This document shows positions 1 to 10,094 of a stretch of 64,000 bases of DNA, piece after piece (position 1 is the stretch's first letter; each line of letters starts with the position of its first letter). The notes beneath the pieces were generated by a model, which saw only the letters and a list, made by a program, of their open reading frames with translations, did no database searches and was not told the DNA's origin. Origin of the DNA: Leptospira harrisiae (GTDB lineage Bacteria; Spirochaetota; Leptospiria; Leptospirales; Leptospiraceae); contig NZ_NPDX01000007.1 of NCBI RefSeq assembly GCF_002811945.1, positions 103,901-167,900 on the forward strand, written 5' to 3'. A program made the position numbers and the translations under genes.

Positions 1-1112
1 TCCACCCGCAAGTGGAATCTTTGTCCTATACTTGGGTTCCTAAAGGAAAATTACAATATTTTGATGAATCCACAACGCCTTTGTTACATTCAAGATCAAC
101 TATAGAATCTGAAAATGGATACCTTCGTGAAGTGCGATTTCGATTGGGATCTTTGCAGACCTCTCAATTTGCGGTAAGTCCTGTACAGTATGTGATGTCT
201 ACAAAAAAGCCTTATTACTTTGGTTTTGCGGAAAATCAGGAAGACAGACGTCCTTATCCAATCCTCGACGATTTGGCACCGTTAGGTGCTACTGGTTATT
301 TTGCGGTACCCATATTGCAAAAAGGGGTTAGTTATGCTTTTTTAAGTTTAGTGACTGACAAACCAAATGGTTGGTCTAACGAAGAACAAATTTTTTTAAA
401 CCAGGTATTAAAAATACTCTCCTTACAATGGATGAACTTCATCCAAAATGAATTAACGGAATCATTACTAAGTATCTACTTAGGTAAACGAACCGGCTCT
501 ACTGTGTACTCTGGAAAAATTTATTTGGGTGAGCTTGACAAAATCAAATCTGTGATTTGGTTTTCTGATATCAGGAATTACTCAGGTATGAGTGAAAAAT
601 TATCACCTTCGGAAATTATACAGTTATTAAATGATTATTTTGGACTAGCAATCCCACTCATCGAAGCTCATGGAGGAGAAGTACTAAAATTATTGGGAGA
701 TGGAATTTTGGCAGTATTTCCCTATACAGAAATCAATAAAACTTTTGTTGGTAAAAAAGTACTTCTCGCTGTTAGAAAGTTAGGTGAACGTTTATCACAA
801 CACAATCAATTGAGAGAAAATGAAGAAAAACTCCCCATACATCATGGAGTTGGTTTGCATTCTGGGGAAATCCTTTATGGAAACATTGGTTCCACAGAAC
901 GATTGGATTTTACAGTCATTGGAGAGGCGGTCAACTTAACGAGTCGCATTGCTGGTATGTGTGGGGAACTGGGGAAAGCGGTTTTGGCATCAGAAAGTTT
1001 AGCAGAACAAATTCCTGTTCGTTGGGAAGAATTAGGGGAACACAAATTAAAAGGAATTAGTAATCCCAAAAAAATATTTGCGATTTCTGAACGTGTGAAG
1101 AAAAAAATATAA
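1..1112 (+). CDS. class III adenylate/guanylate cyclase, 5' end cut by window edge
   Basis: Makes a cyclic nucleotide from ATP or GTP. The reading frame is open to the first base of the window, so the first in-frame GTG (position 12) is probably internal and the N-terminus is missing. Residues numbered from that GTG: a GAF-like region at about 60-150, then a class III cyclase domain at about 175-355. Both metal-binding aspartates are visible (Asp186 in FSDIRNYS, Asp230 in LLGDGILAVF), as are the transition-state Asn308 and Arg312 in NLTSR. Lys226 together with Asp299 in LDFTVIGEA fits ATP rather than GTP (family knowledge). No membrane segment is seen in the visible part. It converges on the next gene with only 13 bp between the stops. 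Confidence 0.9.
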   Translation, partial: HPQVESLSYTWVPKGKLQYFDESTTPLLHSRSTIESENGYLREVRFRLGSLQTSQFAVSPVQYVMSTKKPYYFGFAENQEDRRPYPILDDLAPLGATGYFAVPILQKGVSYAFLSLVTDKPNGWSNEEQIFLNQVLKILSLQWMNFIQNELTESLLSIYLGKRTGSTVYSGKIYLGELDKIKSVIWFSDIRNYSGMSEKLSPSEIIQLLNDYFGLAIPLIEAHGGEVLKLLGDGILAVFPYTEINKTFVGKKVLLAVRKLGERLSQHNQLRENEEKLPIHHGVGLHSGEILYGNIGSTERLDFTVIGEAVNLTSRIAGMCGELGKAVLASESLAEQIPVRWEELGEHKLKGISNPKKIFAISERVKKKI

Positions 1113-1125
1113 AATTTTTATTTGT

Positions 1126-1881
1126 TTAATGAATGTTTCGATACTTCCAAACAGAAAATACAACTAGAAAGGAATCCTTTAAAAAACTAAACTTTGATCC
1201 AGGGATATCCTGCCAATCAAGAGGAATTTCAACAATTTTAAACCCGTTTCTGATCAATAAAACTAATAATTGAGTGTCCCATAACCAGCGTAAGTCGGAA
1301 ATTTTATGAATTACTTGTAAATATGCAGATTTTTTAAAAATTTTGCATCCACACTGCGGATCATACATTTGAATTCGAAAGATAAAAGAAAAGTAAAACG
1401 AAAAAATTCGATTTGTAACGTGTCGATAAAAAGACTTTTTTACATTTCTTCCCATCATGATAATTCGTGAACCTGCAAGTAAATCAATCTCAGGATGAAG
1501 GTTTATATGATTCCACGTGCGGAACACTTCCTCGGCTGGAGTGGCGCCATCGGCATCCACAAAACCAAAATAATTTCCTTTTGCAACCTTTAGTCCAAAT
1601 TGGATGGCTCCACCTTTTCCTACATTGGTTTCATATCGTAATAATTGGATTTGAGGATTGGAAAGTAGATGGTTGATTTTCTGTTTTAAAATTTCGAATT
1701 CAGCAAGCGGAGTTCCATCATCTACCACCAAAAAATCTACAGACTTAGAACCTTTAAATGTTTTTAAAAGAGATTCTAAAAATTTTGGGAGTCGCTCCGA
1801 TTCACGGTAACATGGGATGACGAGACTGAGATGATTTTTAGCCATGCGAACAGTTGGAACGGATTTCCTGATTCCCTTCAT
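1126..1881 (-). CDS. family 2 glycosyltransferase, dolichyl-phosphate-glucosyltransferase-like
   Basis: A GT-A fold enzyme that should transfer a sugar from a nucleotide donor, probably to a lipid carrier at the inner membrane. It opens with LSLVIPCYRESERLP, followed by VVDDGTP, the GKGGAIQFGL segment and the DxD-like motif FVDADGATP. The downstream DPQCGCKIFKK motif is typical of dolichyl- or polyprenyl-phosphate glucosyltransferases. No C-terminal membrane helices are present, unlike larger family members. An alternative ATG lies 12 codons inside (1845). Neither start has a convincing Shine-Dalgarno sequence. The acceptor and sugar cannot be read from sequence. Confidence 0.85.
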   Translation of the reverse strand: MKGIRKSVPTVRMAKNHLSLVIPCYRESERLPKFLESLLKTFKGSKSVDFLVVDDGTPLAEFEILKQKINHLLSNPQIQLLRYETNVGKGGAIQFGLKVAKGNYFGFVDADGATPAEEVFRTWNHINLHPEIDLLAGSRIIMMGRNVKKSFYRHVTNRIFSFYFSFIFRIQMYDPQCGCKIFKKSAYLQVIHKISDLRWLWDTQLLVLLIRNGFKIVEIPLDWQDIPGSKFSFLKDSFLVVFSVWKYRNIH

Positions 1882-1949
1882 GCAGTGGAATATATGGATA
1901 AAGGGAAATCAAGTAAATTACTAAGTCAATAAATTCTAAGTTAAATTCT

Positions 1950-2783
1950 TTATCGAACAATGACCCATTTGTCATTCATCCAACTTAAATAAAGAGGGAT
2001 GGAAGTTCCTTTTTTGGAAGTAATGATGGGTTCGCCTTTATGATCCGTGACACTTAGGATTTGGTTGTTACACAGTAAGGTAAATTTGATGTTCTTAGTA
2101 TCAAATTTCCAACTCGACCCAATGGCTTTTGTCATATCATTTATGGATTTGAGTTCATCTGCTTCTACATACGGATAATAACGAACTTCTGAAGTGTCTT
2201 GTGCACGAAATTGGATCATTGAAAGTATTTTTTTAGGATCCTTTGTGTTTAAAATTTTAGTAAATTCGGAAGCAAACTCAAGTGCCGAAGATTCTTTTTC
2301 TTTTGTGAGAGAAATAGATTCTGCTTGGTTCCATAACTTACTTGGTGGATCAAAAGGTGGATCAAATTCTAACTCAGTCCATTCTCCTAAGTTGGCTTGT
2401 GTTTGGTCCGGCCACTGAAAGTGTTTTAGAAGAATTCCTTCGTCAGGGAATTGTCCTTTTTGGCCTAACATAAGTTTGACTTCTGCTTTTTTTGATAGAC
2501 CTTCTTTTTCTTTGCCTTTTCTTTCTGTGAGCCGAATTTTGATTTTGTTTTTTCCTGGGATGATCCAGTAATTGATGTCTGCTTGCCCAGAGGAATCATC
2601 ATTGGAAGATCCGTCTCGAACATCGTATCCGTTTGCGCTGATTTCTAAATTGACTGAATAGTTTTTGTAAGTGATGATATAATAACCTTCTTTGGGAAGT
2701 CCGAGAGAATTTGGATTTACTTCGCCAAAAATAGGCTGAATGCAGAGGGACAAAACAAGAAAAAGGAACAAGATTCTTTGCAT
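1950..2783 (-). CDS. exported protein of unknown function
   Basis: Not recognised. The start is supported by GGAGAA about 8 bases upstream of the ATG. Residues 1-20 form a signal peptide with a cleavage site near IFG/EV, so the protein is periplasmic or outer-membrane associated. The mature part is about 255 residues, rich in beta-strand-like alternation, with an Asp/Ser-rich stretch near residues 55-70 and no cysteine at the cleavage site, so it is not a lipoprotein. The C-terminal half (SEFTKILNTKDPKKILSMI and onward) resembles the helical NTF2-like folds common in secreted proteins, but this is only an impression. It stands alone on the minus strand. Confidence 0.7.
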   Translation of the reverse strand: MQRILFLFLVLSLCIQPIFGEVNPNSLGLPKEGYYIITYKNYSVNLEISANGYDVRDGSSNDDSSGQADINYWIIPGKNKIKIRLTERKGKEKEGLSKKAEVKLMLGQKGQFPDEGILLKHFQWPDQTQANLGEWTELEFDPPFDPPSKLWNQAESISLTKEKESSALEFASEFTKILNTKDPKKILSMIQFRAQDTSEVRYYPYVEADELKSINDMTKAIGSSWKFDTKNIKFTLLCNNQILSVTDHKGEPIITSKKGTSIPLYLSWMNDKWVIVR

Positions 2784-2908
2784 TTACGTTCTCCAACCGT
2801 TAGGTATCGGAGGAATCTAATCAATAGAAAAGAATTGTCGATGAGAAATTAAATGACTGAATCTTTTTTAAAAGATTTTAGAAATTAAAATCAATCGAAA
2901 GGATAAAG

Positions 2909-3661
2909 TTATAGAAATTTTTTTCCATGGCGATCGAAAAAGAAATTTGTATTACAAGTCGAACAGTGCAACCTACCATATTTTTTGGCCGGGATTGGTT
3001 TACTGCAAGAAGGACAAAGGACAGTTTTATTGATAAAAGTCGATAGACGAATGTTATGTTCCAGTCGATCTAAAAATTTATATCGGATAAAGATTTGGGC
3101 GATGATAATTCCCATTAAAAAGGAGATTACTTGTCCGCCATAAACACTCCGCACTTGGTTGTGTAATTCAACAATATAGAAATAGGATTGGATGAGAATC
3201 CAAATACTGAGACTGATAAAGATTGGTATATCACGGAAGGTGGCTTTTTCAAACACCATCGTACTTTTTACATTAGGAAAAAAAACAAAGTACATCCCAA
3301 GGATTCCTGATATGACCCCAGAAGTTCCGATCACTGGAATGATAGAGTTCACATGAAATATAAAATAAGTTAGGTTCGCTAGAATTCCAAAAAATAGAAA
3401 GAGAAGGAAAAAATAAAAATGTCCGACTACATCTTCTATATTGTCAGCAAACATATATAGATAAACTGCGTTGGTAAACCATTCAGAAAAGGAAGAGTTA
3501 AAGAAAAAGGAAACAAATAAACTGAACCCAAACTCTTTTTTTGGTGTGAATGCATAAGACCCCGGATCATCAAAAAATAAAGTCAACATAGTAAGCAAAA
3601 TAAACCCAAGGGTTAGGATTGGTTTTTTAAAATTATGATTTGCTTTTTCGAATACAAACAT
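2909..3661 (-). CDS. rhomboid-family membrane protein with C-terminal zinc ribbon, probably inactive protease
   Basis: A 250-residue polytopic membrane protein. The rhomboid core is recognisable: the N-terminal loop pattern FADNIEDVVGH and the GxSG motif GTSGVISG with Ser114. The segment that should carry the catalytic histidine (family pattern AHxxGF) reads GGQVISFLMG, so His is replaced by Gln177 and proteolysis is doubtful. The tail is a zinc ribbon with Cys216, Cys219, Cys233 and Cys236. The ATG at 3661 was chosen because it lies two bases after the upstream stop (3664) and starts a plausible N-terminus. A longer reading to 3715 would run inside the upstream gene. The two genes are probably translated together. 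Confidence 0.8.
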   Translation of the reverse strand: MFVFEKANHNFKKPILTLGFILLTMLTLFFDDPGSYAFTPKKEFGFSLFVSFFFNSSFSEWFTNAVYLYMFADNIEDVVGHFYFFLLFLFFGILANLTYFIFHVNSIIPVIGTSGVISGILGMYFVFFPNVKSTMVFEKATFRDIPIFISLSIWILIQSYFYIVELHNQVRSVYGGQVISFLMGIIIAQIFIRYKFLDRLEHNIRLSTFINKTVLCPSCSKPIPAKKYGRLHCSTCNTNFFFDRHGKKFL

Positions 3662-3663
3662 TG

Positions 3664-4143
3664 TTAGCTGGCCTTGGACTCTGCCAATAATTGTAATAAA
3701 TGATTGTATTGCCAATCTCTTTCTTTTTGGACAGAATGATCAGGATCTAGATTTTCGTTTGCTCTAAAGACGGCTTGCACTGAATAATTAGCAGCACCTA
3801 TGGCATGGGTTTTTACATGGGCGGTGGCGACAGCTTGCCCGGCTGCCCGAGCCACAGACTTTTCTGGATGATCCATCTCGATCTTTCTTGCTGTAGCATG
3901 GGAATCCAAAGCAGCCTTTCGCACCACGGCCATGCTAAACTTCCCTGTCTTGATCCATTCTTTTAATACATTTAGGGCTTCTTTGGGATGCTGATCCTTG
4001 CAATCGGAATTCTCAAAATAGAAAAACACTCGTTCCACACAATCTAGCGCCCACCGAGCTGATGTTTTGTGGTCAGTCCTGGAGAGTAAATCCATAATTC
4101 GACTGTCTTTAGTTGCAATGCTAAATTTAGATTTTTTAGCCAT
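3664..4143 (-). CDS. Imm-5-like putative immunity protein
   Basis: A 159-residue helical soluble protein. The segment ARAAGQAVATAHVKTHAIGA, with its His and Ala pattern, is the hallmark I associate with the Imm-5-like 'putative immunity protein' family (recognised from memory, not searched). The family name comes from polymorphic toxin loci, but many members, like this one, are solitary and of unknown function. No toxin gene lies nearby. It is transcribed with the rhomboid-like gene, two bases apart, which suggests a membrane-related role instead. The ATG start at 4143 is the only reasonable one. Confidence 0.7.
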   Translation of the reverse strand: MAKKSKFSIATKDSRIMDLLSRTDHKTSARWALDCVERVFFYFENSDCKDQHPKEALNVLKEWIKTGKFSMAVVRKAALDSHATARKIEMDHPEKSVARAAGQAVATAHVKTHAIGAANYSVQAVFRANENLDPDHSVQKERDWQYNHLLQLLAESKAS

Positions 4144-4183
4144 GTTCCCATCGTATCCGATCGATCTGTCTTTTAAAACGATT

Positions 4184-6055
4184 TTAAAACCAGAGGTAAA
4201 ACAAAAATGTAAAACCTAGGAGGATTCCATACAACCATTCATCTCGTTTTCGAAACAAGGTGGTTAAATTTTGATTCATTGATCTTTTTCCAATCGTAAT
4301 AGCGATAGAAAAAATCAAAAAAAGTAGAAATCCGGAAATCGATATATATAATTTGAATTCGGGAGTTTGGATTCTTGTGGCAATCAAGACAAAAAATAGA
4401 AAGAAAAATAGAATCCAATACTTAGTTTTTGATTGCAGAAAAGTTGGTTGGGTAAAAGTCCCATCAGATATTTTTAAAGGCTCTAGTCGTTCTATTTTTT
4501 GATCCGTAGTATGGTTCTTTTTTTTGTTTTGGAGATAGGCCGCTAAACTCAAAGTTACAATGGCAAAATGGAAACTAAAAAAGACTCTATGTAGAAAATT
4601 GAGTTCTTCACCAAATGTTTGTTTTATGAAAAAAGGCGCGAAGTGCGAATAAAGAACTGGCGATAAAAAAGAAAAAATCGGTGTGAGAAGAATGGTGATA
4701 CAAATCATTCGACTACTAATTTTGAAATTCAAAATTCCTAATAAAAAAACAACCAGCAAAGCAGGGGTAAAATGAGAACTTTGGTTGGAAAGTTCGATAA
4801 AGAAATTTTTCTTAGAATTCGGATCTACAAAGAGTATCGCAAGAACCGTAACTAATACGGAAAATACTAGAAGAAAGATGCGGCCTGCCTTCATTTCTTC
4901 TTCATCGATCAGTTTTTTACCCAATCTTTGCTGAAACGGTTTATAAAAATCAATCGTGAATAGAGTGGCTGCAGAATGTAACATAGAGTCAATACTAGAA
5001 AAAATCGCACCAAGGAGTCCAGCAAGGATCACACCGATTAGTCCATATCCAAACGGAACTACAAATACAACTAACTTGGAAAAGGCTTCGTCTGGAGCGA
5101 TGTTTGCCGTTTCTCCAAGAGTTGTCCAAATTTGATATGCAGCCACTCCGGTAAGGATAGAGAAAAAAGGAACTGTTAGTTTGAGAAGTCCACCCACTAG
5201 GATTCCAAGCCGTGCTTCTCTCAATGATTTGCCACCTAATGTGCGCTGCACGACGTATTGGTTGGTATTCCAATAAAAAATATGTAATAGGAATAGTCCA
5301 CTTAGAGCCCCAGTCCAAGGAAGGGTGGGGTGGTTCGGAGGCAGATACAAATTCATTTTGCTCAGTCCATCCGTCCTACTTTCTTCCTTTGCAAGTAATT
5401 CAAAAATTCCTCCCACTTCTGGTCTAGTGATGGAGAGGTAAGCAAGGAGTAATCCTGAGGCTAAAATTAGAAAAGTTTGAATGACGTCGGTGTAAACCAC
5501 TGACTTCAGACCACCAAACCATGTATAGATGGTTGATGTAAAGGCAATCCAAATAACAACTTCTGTATAAGTAATTTGGATTCCCGTATCTTTGATAAAA
5601 GGGAGAAAACTACGGGCACCAATGTACAGTGCCCCTGTAAGTTGGATGGTGATTAAGATGAGTGAGATTCCCGAATAAATCCGTCCGGCAGCGAGACCAA
5701 ATTTGCTCTGTAAAAATTGGGAGAGGGTATAGAATTTTTTTCTTCGAAACAGAGGAAGGAATACAAAGGCCAAAAGAACTATGGCCGGGATGGATCCAAA
5801 TTCATAATGGCTTTGGGCAAACCCAACAGAAAATCCAATCCCAAGCATTCCAACCAAATGGTTGGCCGAAATATTGGTTCCAAATAAGGATCCTGCAATC
5901 CCCCACCAGGGAAGGCTCCTTCCACCAAGAAAGTAATCAGAAGAGGAAGATTCTTTTCGGCCAGCGTACATTCCCACTCCCAAAACGAGAACAAAAGTAA
6001 GCCCGAAAAAAAGGATGTCGATCGCCGCTATCATAACAGATAATTGATTCGCCAT
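4184..6055 (-). CDS. sodium:solute symporter (SSS/SLC5 family)
   Basis: A 623-residue inner-membrane transporter that should couple Na+ entry to uptake of a small solute. About 14 hydrophobic segments are present. The SSS signature is seen in [38 protein letters not shown] and [20 protein letters not shown], which resemble the sugar/inositol branch. The C-terminus carries three more helices after a short charged linker near residue 520. Alternative start codons are ATG 6055 and ATG 6034, and the sequence does not decide between them. It is divergent from the LLM monooxygenase gene. The substrate cannot be assigned. Confidence 0.88.
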   Translation of the reverse strand: MANQLSVMIAAIDILFFGLTFVLVLGVGMYAGRKESSSSDYFLGGRSLPWWGIAGSLFGTNISANHLVGMLGIGFSVGFAQSHYEFGSIPAIVLLAFVFLPLFRRKKFYTLSQFLQSKFGLAAGRIYSGISLILITIQLTGALYIGARSFLPFIKDTGIQITYTEVVIWIAFTSTIYTWFGGLKSVVYTDVIQTFLILASGLLLAYLSITRPEVGGIFELLAKEESRTDGLSKMNLYLPPNHPTLPWTGALSGLFLLHIFYWNTNQYVVQRTLGGKSLREARLGILVGGLLKLTVPFFSILTGVAAYQIWTTLGETANIAPDEAFSKLVVFVVPFGYGLIGVILAGLLGAIFSSIDSMLHSAATLFTIDFYKPFQQRLGKKLIDEEEMKAGRIFLLVFSVLVTVLAILFVDPNSKKNFFIELSNQSSHFTPALLVVFLLGILNFKISSRMICITILLTPIFSFLSPVLYSHFAPFFIKQTFGEELNFLHRVFFSFHFAIVTLSLAAYLQNKKKNHTTDQKIERLEPLKISDGTFTQPTFLQSKTKYWILFFFLFFVLIATRIQTPEFKLYISISGFLLFLIFSIAITIGKRSMNQNLTTLFRKRDEWLYGILLGFTFLFYLWF

Positions 6056-6145
6056 ATTGGATATTTTCCGAAATTATGGCAAGCGATAGATTTTCGGGAA
6101 TTCTCTCTTGTCTTTGCCCGGGATTTATCTTCCAGTAGAAAAACA

Positions 6146-7309
6146 ATGAATCCGATCCCGAAAGCACCCACCATTCGATCCGAACATCCTGCCGTAGAAG
6201 TATCTTGGTTTTGTGACCTTTGCAATGGAGATTATGAATATTTAGGATTACCGGATGGTTCCTTACGCTCTAGTTTCGAACATTGTTCGGATATCATTCG
6301 TTTGGCGGACGAACTTGGGTACCAAAACATTCTATTACCCTCATCTTACCAAACTGGGCAAGATACTTTGACCTTTGCTGCGGCTGCATCACAATTCACA
6401 AAAAAAATTTCCCTCCTAACTGCGATTCGGTGTGGTGAAGTCCATCCGCCCATGCTTGCAAGGACATTGTCCACATTGGATCATATGTTAAAGGGAAGAC
6501 TCAATATCAATATTATCTCTTCGGACCTTCCAGGAACCCAAAGGGATTCCAAAACGAGATATGAAATTTCGAAAGAAGTCATTCAAATTTTGCAACAAGG
6601 TTGGACAAGGGACCGAATCCAGTTTGAAGGAAAACACTATCAGTTTGATCTCCCATCAGATCCTGTAAAGTCCTACCAACAAAACGGTGGGCCTTTATTG
6701 TATTTCGGCGGGATATCTCCCGATGCACGTGCACTATGTGCCGAGTTCTGCGATGTATTTTTAATGTGGCCTGAAACAGAAGAAAGATTGGCTGATACAA
6801 TGAATGATTTGAGTCTTCGTGCAGCTTCTTTCGGAAGGAAAATTGATTTTGGGCTTCGTATCCATTTGATTGTAAGAGATACAGAAAAAGAAGCAAAAGA
6901 TGCCGCAAAACAATTGTTATCAAAAATTGACGTAGAAAGAGCAAATGATATCAAACACCGAGCATTGGATTCTAATTCCGCGGGAGTGCTTCGTCAAGAT
7001 GACTTGCGAAAGTCTGCCGATGCCGATTTATTTATCGAACCACTGGTATGGTCAGGGATTGGTCTTGCTCGTTCTGGATGTGGATCGGCCATTGTGGGAA
7101 CCCCAGAACAAGTGTATGAAAAAATCCAAAGATACATCAAAATGGGAATTCGTGCTTTTGTATTTTCTGGTTATCCATTGATGGAAGAATCCAAACTATT
7201 TGCAAAATCAGTGCTTCCGAATTTACAAACGATCAACTTTGCAGAAGCGCAAAATCGGAAACCCAAAGGGATTCCTGTCACACCACTCACAACTGGAGAG
7301 AGAAAATGA
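6146..7309 (+). CDS. LLM-class flavin-dependent monooxygenase, alkanesulfonate-monooxygenase-like
   Basis: A bacterial-luciferase-like TIM barrel that uses FMNH2 and oxygen. It resembles SsuD and related C-S bond cleaving enzymes: [13 protein letters not shown] near the start, [17 protein letters not shown], then [20 protein letters not shown] and a C-terminal [14 protein letters not shown] segment. The ATG at 6146 is preferred. An upstream in-frame ATG (6044) would overlap the divergent symporter and adds residues unlike the family. The TGA overlaps the ATG of the next gene (ATGA), so the two are co-translated. No NADPH:FMN reductase or sulfonate ABC transporter lies nearby, so a sulfonate substrate is only inferred. 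Confidence 0.88.
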   Translation: MNPIPKAPTIRSEHPAVEVSWFCDLCNGDYEYLGLPDGSLRSSFEHCSDIIRLADELGYQNILLPSSYQTGQDTLTFAAAASQFTKKISLLTAIRCGEVHPPMLARTLSTLDHMLKGRLNINIISSDLPGTQRDSKTRYEISKEVIQILQQGWTRDRIQFEGKHYQFDLPSDPVKSYQQNGGPLLYFGGISPDARALCAEFCDVFLMWPETEERLADTMNDLSLRAASFGRKIDFGLRIHLIVRDTEKEAKDAAKQLLSKIDVERANDIKHRALDSNSAGVLRQDDLRKSADADLFIEPLVWSGIGLARSGCGSAIVGTPEQVYEKIQRYIKMGIRAFVFSGYPLMEESKLFAKSVLPNLQTINFAEAQNRKPKGIPVTPLTTGERK

Positions 7310-8211
7310 AAGTTTTCCAAATTGAATTTCCAAAACACAAATTTTCAATCTCAAGATTAGTGTATGGAATTTGGAGGTTACATGAAGACAAAGAAGGTAA
7401 CTCGCCAGAAAGAATTTTAAAAAAAATAGAAACCTGTCTCAGTCTTGGGATTGATACCTTTGATCACGCAGACATTTACGGTGGTTTTGAAAATGAAGAA
7501 TTGTTTGGTAGAGCCTTAAATCAAAACACTTCCATCAAATCAAAAATCAAAATCATTACGAAGTGCGGAATCCAAGTTCCGGGATCTAAATTTTCCACCA
7601 AACATTATAATACTTCCAAAGAACATATCCGATACTCCGTCGAACGTTCGTTACGAAAGTTGCAAGTGGATCATTTGGATGTGGTTCTTGTCCACAGACC
7701 TGATCCTTTAATGAATCCTTATGAACTAGCGAAAATATTTGAATCACTTATAAGTGAAGGAAAGGTAAACCATTTTGGAGTTTCGAATTTTACTCCTTCC
7801 CAATTCCAAATGTTACAAACTGCTTACAAGAAACCTCTTTTTACAAACCAAGTAGAATTTCATCCGTTTCACACAGAATCATTGTTTGATGGGACTTTTG
7901 ACCAGGCCTTAGAACATAAAACCCATCCGATGATTTGGTCACCAACAGGTGGGGGCCGGATCTTTTCACCAAAGTCGGAAAGGGAAGTGGTCACAGTGGC
8001 TAAACTAAAAGAAATTGCAAAAGAACATGGGTGTAGTTTGGATCAAGTCCTTTATTCATGGTATCTCAACCATCCTGCGGGACTTGTTCCCATTTTGGGA
8101 ACGAATGATCCAGGACGAATCCAATCGGCAGCCGAATGTTTTTCTTATCCTCTCTCACGAGTGGAATGGTTTTCTATTTTAGAAGTGGCCCGTGGTAAGG
8201 AAGTCGCGTGA
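7306..8211 (+). CDS. aldo/keto reductase
   Basis: A 301-residue NADPH-dependent oxidoreductase of the aldo/keto reductase superfamily, nearest in style to the YdhF branch. The full catalytic tetrad is visible: Asp53 and Tyr58 in FDHADIYGG, Lys86 in IITKCG and His130 in VVLVHRPDP. The cofactor end is near [15 protein letters not shown]. Its ATG overlaps the stop of the LLM monooxygenase by four bases, the only genes in this operon. The pairing suggests the reductase handles an aldehyde or ketone released by the monooxygenase (inference). Confidence 0.92.
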   Translation: MKVFQIEFPKHKFSISRLVYGIWRLHEDKEGNSPERILKKIETCLSLGIDTFDHADIYGGFENEELFGRALNQNTSIKSKIKIITKCGIQVPGSKFSTKHYNTSKEHIRYSVERSLRKLQVDHLDVVLVHRPDPLMNPYELAKIFESLISEGKVNHFGVSNFTPSQFQMLQTAYKKPLFTNQVEFHPFHTESLFDGTFDQALEHKTHPMIWSPTGGGRIFSPKSEREVVTVAKLKEIAKEHGCSLDQVLYSWYLNHPAGLVPILGTNDPGRIQSAAECFSYPLSRVEWFSILEVARGKEVA

Positions 8212-8392
8212 TGGATATATGAAGAATGGAAATCGAATCTAACCTCTAAAATGACAGGATTTCCTCTGTAAGTGATTTGACGAATTGAGAAAGATATTGA
8301 TCGCTATATTGGATAAAAATCCCGTATAGCGGATTTAGGTTCTCGCTTGTCTTAGAGGTTTTGGTGGGATGGGAGGAGAGAGGTGGTTTGTT
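8212..8392 (+). promoter_or_regulatory. structured leader in front of the GAF protein
   Basis: The interval holds two nested inverted repeats. The outer arms are AACCTCTAA (8241-8249) and TTAGAGGTT (8352-8360). The inner arms are CGCTATA (8302-8308) and TATAGCG (8325-8331). The outer right arm lies close to the Shine-Dalgarno GGGAGGAGAG (8371-8380), so folding could affect translation. It matches no riboswitch class I know. Confidence 0.35.
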
Positions 8393-9487
8393 ATGCTTTC
8401 TGAATTGGCTCCCAACGATTATTTTTCTGGAATTTCTTTAACAGCAGACCTGGCTGATGATTTACATTCTTTTGGATCGGGCCTTCCTTCTGAACATGTC
8501 TGGAACCGCACCGTAGAAACTATTGCGAGGATTCCTGAAATCATAACCACATGGATTTTGGAATATCTTCCTGAATCACAAAACTTTCGTTTGCTGGCTC
8601 TACACAGTCATTCTGACTTTTATATCCCTGATCTTGTTTCTAAATACTCTGTTCCTTGCCATCATGTCGCGGATTCCAATATGATTTTTGAAATGAATCT
8701 AGTAGGTGATGAATCTTTTTTTCGACCTCTCATTGAAACTCTTCCCGAGAAAACATCTGCGATGTATTTGGGATATCCCATTCGATCGGATATTGGTACT
8801 GTGATTGGAGTGATTGGAATGGTAGTAGAAGATAAGTTCAAACATAAATTTAAGAATCTAAAACTCATTGATGTGATTGCAGACCAATTGAGCCAAGAAT
8901 TGATTCGATTCAAAAATGAAAATTTGATTTCACAAACCCTAAATACTGCTTCCTTTGTGAAACATTCATTGGCAGAATTGTTTCGACTTCTCTCTACTAA
9001 ATCTAGTGACCTAACAACAATTTGCCGAAATTATTTACAAACGGGAATTAAACTTTTTGGGTTACCGCTGGGACTCATAACATCCAAAATTGGAGAAAAT
9101 TGGGAATATAGCCTTGTAGAAGGAAATGTACATGGGATTTTCGAGGGACAAAGGTTTTCCAAAGAAGAATCCCAATTCTCGGCCCAGAACTTTTCTGGCT
9201 CGGCCAAAATTGAAAATGAAATTTCAGAGAATTCAGTTCCAAGAGTAAGAGATCATTTACTGGAACTCGGTGTTTCTTGTCTTATGGAGTTTCCGCTTAT
9301 AGTGCATAACCAAACCATCGGGGTTTTGGGTTTTTATGGATTTAAGGATCAAAAAATTGAATCAATAGAATTAACCCAAAGAGTTTTTGAACTGATGGGG
9401 ATAGGTCTTTCCAATACAATCGAAAAACATAATATCGATTTATTATCGAAGATTGTTTTTTTGGAAAAGGAAAATCCAACAGCATAG
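8393..9487 (+). CDS. GAF-domain protein, probable signalling or sensor
   Basis: A 364-residue soluble protein with what look like two GAF modules: about residues 20-165 (ending in a DIGTVIGVIGMVVEDKF strand pattern) and about 190-350 (ending in HNQTIGVLGFYGF). No output domain (GGDEF, HATPase, HTH) follows, so it may act by interaction or be a stand-alone ligand sensor. The ATG at 8393 is chosen because GGGAGGAGAG sits 12 bases upstream. An earlier ATG at 8369 overlaps that ribosome site. It stands alone and is not in an operon. Confidence 0.7.
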   Translation: MLSELAPNDYFSGISLTADLADDLHSFGSGLPSEHVWNRTVETIARIPEIITTWILEYLPESQNFRLLALHSHSDFYIPDLVSKYSVPCHHVADSNMIFEMNLVGDESFFRPLIETLPEKTSAMYLGYPIRSDIGTVIGVIGMVVEDKFKHKFKNLKLIDVIADQLSQELIRFKNENLISQTLNTASFVKHSLAELFRLLSTKSSDLTTICRNYLQTGIKLFGLPLGLITSKIGENWEYSLVEGNVHGIFEGQRFSKEESQFSAQNFSGSAKIENEISENSVPRVRDHLLELGVSCLMEFPLIVHNQTIGVLGFYGFKDQKIESIELTQRVFELMGIGLSNTIEKHNIDLLSKIVFLEKENPTA

Positions 9488-9499
9488 ATTTGGTTTTAA

Positions 9500-9544
9500 A
9501 ACCCAGTTTTGTTTTGGTAAAAGACAATCAAACAAAACCTGGTT
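9500..9544. terminator. stem-loop between convergent genes
   Basis: Arms AACCCAGTTTTGTTT (9500-9514) and AAACAAAACCTGGTT (9530-9544) pair along nearly their full length. The hairpin lies between the stops of the GAF gene and the DUF4180 gene and could end transcription from both sides. There is no long T run, so the call rests on position and pairing. Confidence 0.5.
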
Positions 9545-9558
9545 AGAATTCATTCCTA

Positions 9559-9924
9559 TTAAATATTGACTAAACGTTCGATTGCTTCCTCTTCTGAATT
9601 CAGAAAAAAAACATCTGTCCCTGAATTCATTTCATAGATAAAATCACTTAGGCTTTTGCTAGCATAGATAGAAAAATCACCTACGATTGCCAGTTTCATC
9701 CGATAGTTGACTATTTTTTGTAATACTTCACCAGCAATTCCTGTTTTTAGTTCAAAGAAGTCCGAAACAAAATGTGATTGTTTCATTACAAAACGATCAC
9801 ATCCCGAATCATATTGGATGGTGGCAAAAAAGTCTAGTGCTGAAGAACCGTCTTTGATCAGCGTTTCTTCTGAATCAACAATGGCGATTTCTATATTGTT
9901 TTTATTAAATTTACGAACGTTCAT
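9559..9924 (-). CDS. DUF4180 family protein
   Basis: A 121-residue soluble protein. The segments FFELKTGIAGEVLQKIVNYR and KLAIVGDFSIYASKSLSDFI are the conserved heart of the DUF4180 family, which has no known function (recognised from memory). The length matches full-length family members. It is on its own on the minus strand, convergent with the GAF gene and divergent from the ArsR/SRPBCC operon. The start at 9924 is the only ATG before the conserved region. Confidence 0.85.
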   Translation of the reverse strand: MNVRKFNKNNIEIAIVDSEETLIKDGSSALDFFATIQYDSGCDRFVMKQSHFVSDFFELKTGIAGEVLQKIVNYRMKLAIVGDFSIYASKSLSDFIYEMNSGTDVFFLNSEEEAIERLVNI

Positions 9925-10094
9925 TGGTTACTTTGCCGGTTATTATTCGAGACTTTTTTATTTCATTTAATAAGAATTCTTTTTTTAGACAGATTGGAAA
10001 TTAGATTTCAACCAAATCCTCACCGCAGTAATCCTGAAATCCAAAAAAACACCTTAGTATGGCCGTACTTTTTGATTTCTTTTCAAAAATAGAT

